Assembly (NCBI GenBank): GCA_013339765.2
Contig: CM023457.1
Location: 49,811,745 to 49,875,744 of the forward strand
DNA length: 64,000 bases
Reading direction: 5' to 3'
Source: Haemaphysalis longicornis
Taxonomy: Eukaryota > Arthropoda > Arachnida > Ixodida > Ixodidae
A program made the translations under genes and the position numbers. This document shows, piece by piece, positions 41,701 to 47,700 of this stretch (position 1 is the first letter of the stretch; the number at the start of each line of letters is the position of its first letter). The notes under the pieces are model-generated. The model saw only the letters and a program-made list of their open reading frames with translations. It was not told where the DNA came from and did no database searches.

Positions 41701-44700
41701 GGCGGGCCGAGAGGGATAGTAAAGATGGCGGAGCTCCGCAATTCCCACAAGTTAGATAAGTATAATCAATAATTCGTATCTCATTAACGAAACAATTACT
41801 GGCTGTGATTCCACTCCACTGGAAACATTACGCGCTGGGTTTTTTTCTTGTAACACCATTGCTCTTTTTCTTATTCTTGGTGCACAATAGCTTGGACACC
41901 CTGTACACAAAGGCCGAAGAATACACTCTGGTTCGGAGTACAAGGCAGTTTACCCCCTACCGATGCAATCTGTCTCCAAGTCGACCATATCAGTACAACA
42001 AAATCACTAACCACAGCTAAAGCACCACCTCGGGGGTTTTTGCGACTGCTCTATTATTTTAGTGGTTTGACATGCGTCGTGAATGGCGATATATTTGGCT
42101 AAAGCCGAGATGCGGTTATTATAGCAATAGAAAAGAAACGCTACAATTCAACTCATCTGTAATCGTCTTTCGGCCTGAATATCTTGATGATTTAAGTGTA
42201 CTACTGCCCATGACGTCAAGCCTTTCGTTTAGAGTTGTAAAGGTTAAAAGGGTCTTCATTCATGATTCCATCAGATGCCTTGTGTGGGCAGTTTCAGAGA
42301 CATGCACAGGGGTCCTGAAGCCGTATATGAATGACTCGTCTTAGGCAGCACGCGAAACGAGGCGCACGCGACATCCCTCGTCTTTGGTAGGGGGACCAGG
42401 ATGTGGATATGTGAGTGACCATCTAAGCGGAGGATGTTCGGGCAACTCGGCAGGGCTAAAAACAAAAAGTGAATGGACTTGTTACACAAGAGAGCATGTC
42501 GGTTTTCATTGTTAAGAAGTAGCATGTGGCTCAGAGCTGCTTGCGGTTTCAGCCTCCAGGGCACTTCAGAATGTTCGCTTGCCCTAGAGAAAACTGGATC
42601 CAGGCTTTTGGTGCATGTGAAGCGCAAAATGTTTACCACGCAAGCGGTGCCCGCTTTGGGGCGCATCGCTCAAAACGAAGGACACGGCTTATCGCAAAGG
42701 GATATTTTACTGAACAACAGGCTCGAAGGGGATAGGAGGTGGTACACCAACCGGCGTAGTTCTATTATGTGCCCCAAACTCATGCCCAGCACATTACGTC
42801 GCCGAGGGATAAAATGGAAAGTGGGTATGAACTGGTGGATATTGGCATATATTAGTGGAAGGCAAAGACGCAAAGCAGTAATCTCAGGGGAGCCCTGGTA
42901 CCCCCGAGCCCCCCTCCGGAGCCACCACTGTCGCGAATGTGCCAGCGCCAAAATACAGGAACCTTAAAGCAGGGGTAGTAATTTATGAAGTAGAGATTTG
43001 ATAGCGTCGCCTGATCCTCTGCCTACAGCGTTTATATTATTCACAGTAATAATATTTATTGTTACCATTAAGGCTGCTACTCTAACCACGAGTTTTAGGT
43101 AAAAATGGTCCTCTACTATTTGGCGTTGCCGCGAGGGAAGTGCGGAGTGCATTTTACTAGCGAAAAATAGACGCGGACGAAGAAGAAGTACACAGGACAC
43201 TCGCTAGTCCTGTTTCTTCTTCGTCCGCGTCTATTTTTCGCTAGTAAAATGCAGTCAGATAACCAACTAGCCCAACTTTATGCCTTAACTGGAAGTGCGG
43301 AGGATGGCAGATGATTTTTAGGGAACACGAAGCTAAACTTGCCTTCGCATTTGGGTTACCGCGGCGGTATTCACCCCAGACTTGTAGCCAGAAATACTTT
43401 TATTCGGGACTTATACGCCACCGGTAAAAAAAAGTGATCTGCGCTCCAACAAAGTTTCATTCACACTTTGGCTTTATTAAACTGACAGCTTTTTGATTTT
43501 TTGTTCTTACATTATAGATAATTGATGAAGTGTCCAAATCGCATAGCCCGGAAATCAGGGCGAGAGGAAGGGGAAGGGGGCATGCGCGTTCAGAAGATAT
43601 CGGGGGTAGTTTCACACCCCTTTTGGCTACCCCTTTGATACAACCCCCTTGTAGGAGCATCGCCCGTGTTGAACGAAATAGCAGCTGCCTATGTGTATGC
43701 AGACGTGTGCGTTTCACGGCACGCGCAGGTGAGGATCTTCTTGGACGAGTACGTCAGGCCCCCGGCGGTGGCAACTTCCTACCTGTCAACAGCCTATCAT
43801 CGTTGGGTGTTCACGATCAATTACTTCTTCCCCAGCTACAGCTATGCGCACCACAAGGTGAAAGATCACGTCGCTTACCCGAAAACGGAGAACCAATTGC
43901 TGACCCATTTGGCGCTATACATGGGCGGGTGCGACACGCGCTCACTCGTCCGAAAAGCGGCCGTCAAGGGGTTCCATTACTTGACCGACGGCGCAGAAAA
44001 ACAGCTCTTCGAGCCTGTCCTGGACATGGCCGCCGTGGTCGACTTTATCAAGGAGGGGTAAGCAAAGCTGTCACGAGACACACGCTCTGGGGGCTGGAAA
44101 TTTCCGCTGGGCGTTGTGTGCTGGGTGGTCAGAACAGATTTATAGTCGGGCAATCAAAAAACAGTGGGGAAGGGGCGGGAGCGGCTCATACGTTGTACAC
44201 CGCTGCCACCTTTTCCTCCAAGCGCGAGACTTGTAGCTTCTGAGCCGCGCACGGCATCCTCCTACTGCTCAAGCGTTAACGTGAATGCATCTCATCTTAC
44301 ACACGCGGAGGTGTAAACGTATGTTCCCGTACTTCAAACTCATTAGGGTGGCACGAGATGGCGAGTGGCACGAGAAACAAAAACAGAAATAATAGAAACA
44401 ATCAGTTTTGTAGCCAAAGCAAATCTCTGCGAAATCCGACAGTTTTCTTGTTTTGTGGGAGGCATTTTTTTTCGTATCACCTATTTTCTCTCGTTATTTC
44501 TTCTTGTAAGTTTTATCACGGAAAATTTATAACAAACGGGTTCAGCTTGCCCTAGTGATGCAAGGCTGTAGAAACAGCAAAGCTGGCGGCTCCTCACGCT
44601 TCGTCGACAATGTTCTCTATGACTGGGAGGCCCGGATCATTTTGCGCCCAGCCTTTCACATCTCTCCGAGGCTGAACCGCATCAGCACGCGTTAGACCCC

Positions 44701-47700
44701 GCGGTCACCAGCTTCGTGAGCTCTGCGTCTGTAACGTGAACTCGGCATCTGTGCTGCCTACTTCAGGCGCGAACACACGTGAACTGGCGAGCAGAACAGA
44801 ACGCGAGAGATCACACCATGAGCGCTGGGCCGACGCCGGGCGCTCCTCACGAGGCGCATGCTCAAGTGCTCTCGGTTTCTACGGCGAAGCAGTATACCTT
44901 TACCGGCCAAGGGAATTTTTGTTTGCGCGTCAGCAGAAAACTTACAGGCTACTACTGGCTACACAAGCAAACTGGCTACTGGCTACACCCAGGCTACACA
45001 AACTAGTGGCAACGCCAGGGATCGAACCTCGACCCGAATAGAGAAACGGAGTGAAAGTCCGTCGCTTTGCCGACTGAGCTACGGCCACACGTGTAGATGT
45101 GAAGACAAAAAGTGTACTCAACGAGCACAGCGGCGGGTCTGCCGCCTGCGCTCATTCAATCAAGTGCAGACCGCACAATGTTTTTTTGGGTGCAACGCAT
45201 CTCTTTAACTCGCCTTGTCCCGTGTCGTTGTCGCGGCGTAGTCCGCATCTCTCCCCCATTTTCCTCGCCGCGGCAGCTGCGTGCTCCGCCACTCTCACCG
45301 CAGCGCCATCTGTGCGTCAGCGCGGTCAGCGCGCAGCTTGCGCTCGGCCGCGCTCGCTCCCGTCGCCGTGCCAGCTGTGCGTTAGAACGACGCTTGCGCT
45401 CGGTTAAAAATTTACACTATCTTCCCGCGAGGAGAAGCATGGGGTAGATGTGACACCCCGGGGGTGAACATGCTGCGTAAATAGGATACACAACATTAGC
45501 AATACACACGCTGACATCGCTAACATAACGGAAACGCAACGGCCACCCCCGATGCGTTGAATCCACCCCATGGTTCCCCTCACGGGAAGATGCTGTAAAT
45601 TTTTATTCAGGCGTTCACGTGTTTTGGACTAGTGGTGAGCTCAACAGCGTCTGGGGAGCGGGAGGGTGCTTTATGGCGGCGACGCATGAAACAAGAGTGA
45701 GAGGGAGGCAGTGAGAGAGATGGCGTCATAGCCGCGTGTGCCACCCTACTCCTCACTCTCCGAAAGAGTGCTCCTCTCCGTTTTTTGTAGCCGTCGTAGA
45801 TGCATTCGGGTATCCGCCCCCGTGAACCCCTGGTAACGGTTGGCAGAGTCTCTGGTATGGATTCCACTGACGCCGCGTGCGTAATCGTTGTAGGTGGCGT
45901 TTACAGCTTCGCAGTCCAACCCCCTTCGCAGCGTGGATTGGAGCCAGTTTTTTTATCTTGGTATTTTTTCTGTTAACAATGGATGGCGAAACTAAAAGCT
46001 TAAACACCTCTGCTGCTCGAAGTTTTAAAGGACGCTCAAAGTCTAACACCCTCTATGTGAGCAGTCGCAGTTACTTGCTGAATGGCAAACCCAGCAAAAG
46101 AGCGCTGAACTGAGTCTGCCGACGCTGAGCAGTTTAACAACCACCCGTAGCTGTGCACTCGCTGCGCCTATCGTCACTAAATAAAGGCCTTTAGAGTATC
46201 GGCACTCTTTTCTCTCATTGTTATGTGCGGCCGGGATTTTCATTTTTCTCTCCGCACTACGTGATATTTGTTTACATATGGGCGCAGCCATTCTGTTTCT
46301 GGGCGCCAAACATCTCTCTCTCTCTCCTCTCTCTCTCTCTGCTTCGCGGACGCTAGAGCAGCCGGTCACACTCTGCCCGACACAACCAGGCGGCGGTTTT
46401 GTTGAGACAGAAGGCAACACTGCAAGTCAGAAACAAAATGGCCCCCCGACGCTTCCCGGTGCACGAAGTGGCGGTAGTCTTAAGCGTCGCTTATTTAGTT
46501 ATGCTAGCTGCGCCGTTGTGCTTCTGAGCCCAAGGACGCGGATTCGGCCCCGACAGTGGTGGCTGCTCTTCAAATGCAGCAAAAAGCGGACGCACTCGTG
46601 TGTCGACTATTTTGGCGGAGCTTAAGATGCCCAGGTGGCCAAACTTAACGCGAGCGATCACTACGGAGCGCCGCATATGCCAGGTGTCGCTTCTGCGCTC
46701 TAAGCCCTTAACTTCGTATTTCAGCAGTTGAACGTGCGCCGCGGGTAGGCCAGTCGTACTGCCAGACGTCGCTGCAGGTCTTTGCAATGACCACTGGTTT
46801 GGTGACAGCCATTGCCGTTTTAGAATTACTGTGCCATGTGCGATTATAGGAAATGCCGTCGGGTATCGGCCACGTAGGCAACAGTCTGGAAAACAAACAC
46901 AAACGGCAACCGAAAGGCGAAAACACACATTCTTGCTGCTGCACTGTGTCTAGGATATTGTCTGTGCAAAGATTTTATCGTTGAAGCCGAAAATTGTTGT
47001 TGTAAACCTTTCTAGTAAGGGACGCTACACTGTCTCCGCAAGCATCCGAGCCGACCTGAGCAACGCAAGCCGGTTGCGCGCTCTCATTGGCTGTGGCCTC
47101 ACGACGATCGCAACGATGGCCCGATTGCATCTGGCTTGCCAGTCGCACGTCGTGAGCCTCATCCGACCAGCCATTAACGCCAAAACCGGTCCTAACGATC
47201 AGTCGTAACGATCAGGCGCATGCAAATCGCGTGCACTAGTCGTGCATGTGTCTCGCGCTTAAGTCTCCTCTTAAATTTGTTTTTCGTTTTCCTTCAATTC
47301 TGAAAACACAAATTCCTGCTGCACACTGTGCAAGCATTTTAAGCCGAAAATTTTTGTTGTAAGCCTTTCAAGTAAGAGATGCCGCGCTGTCTCCTCAAGC
47401 ATGGAACATAAACCAAGCGGACTATATACCCGGTATTGACGTTGGCTCATCAGGGGCGCGTGGACGATTTATTCTTTAACGCATATAGCTTTGCACGTTG
47501 GAAGCACGGGATGATCATTCGGAAAGCATACGACTGCATTAGGAATTCGGCGCCGGGGCTTTAATCTAGAATATGGCTATTCAGGATTAGAAAACTCTCC
47601 TTGTAAACTTCCATTTCCGTGAACTTGGCGGGTATTTTGAAACTTTTCTTGCCTGGACTTGCTTTCTCTGGTTGAAATGCGATTCGCAGTGTCAGTACTT

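Larger units (their letters stand above)
39056..41749 (-). mobile_element. Complete non-autonomous LTR retrotransposon (gag only)
   Basis: Two LTRs of about 520 bases (39056-39576 and 41230-41749), beginning TGTGGGG and ending in CA, differ at roughly fifteen positions by eye. A 4-bp duplication AGTT flanks it (39052-39055, 41750-41753). Transcription orientation is minus: the primer-binding site lies inside the 41230 LTR and a purine tract (complement of TCCCTCCCCCCTTT, 39577-39590) borders the other LTR. The interior holds only a gag-like frame and no protease, reverse transcriptase or integrase, so it would depend on enzymes from a relative. Confidence 0.85.
38269..41905. mobile_element. 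TIR DNA element interrupted by an LTR retrotransposon
   Basis: The left end TACAGGGTGTCCCAGCTATC (38269) and the right end, inverse-complementary TACAGGGTGTCCAAGCTATT (ending 41905), form about 30-bp terminal inverted repeats. Without the LTR insertion the element is about 940 bases and encodes no transposase. A target duplication is not obvious. Confidence 0.6.
33534..43728 (+). other. 10.2 kb intron with nested transposons
   Basis: Holds repeat copy 3 (33860-34345, minus), a MITE at 35240-35425, a THAP-like remnant at 36510-37030, and the TIR element 38269-41905 with its LTR insertion. A GC-rich, CpG-rich patch lies at 37050-37640 with no gene recognised. 42060-43130 has no supportable gene. 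Confidence 0.5.

Noticed and set aside
43530..44243. 237-codon frame overlapping exon 8 in another register
   Set aside because: Shadow frame: the exon 8 register has splice phase, family pattern and matching neighbours.
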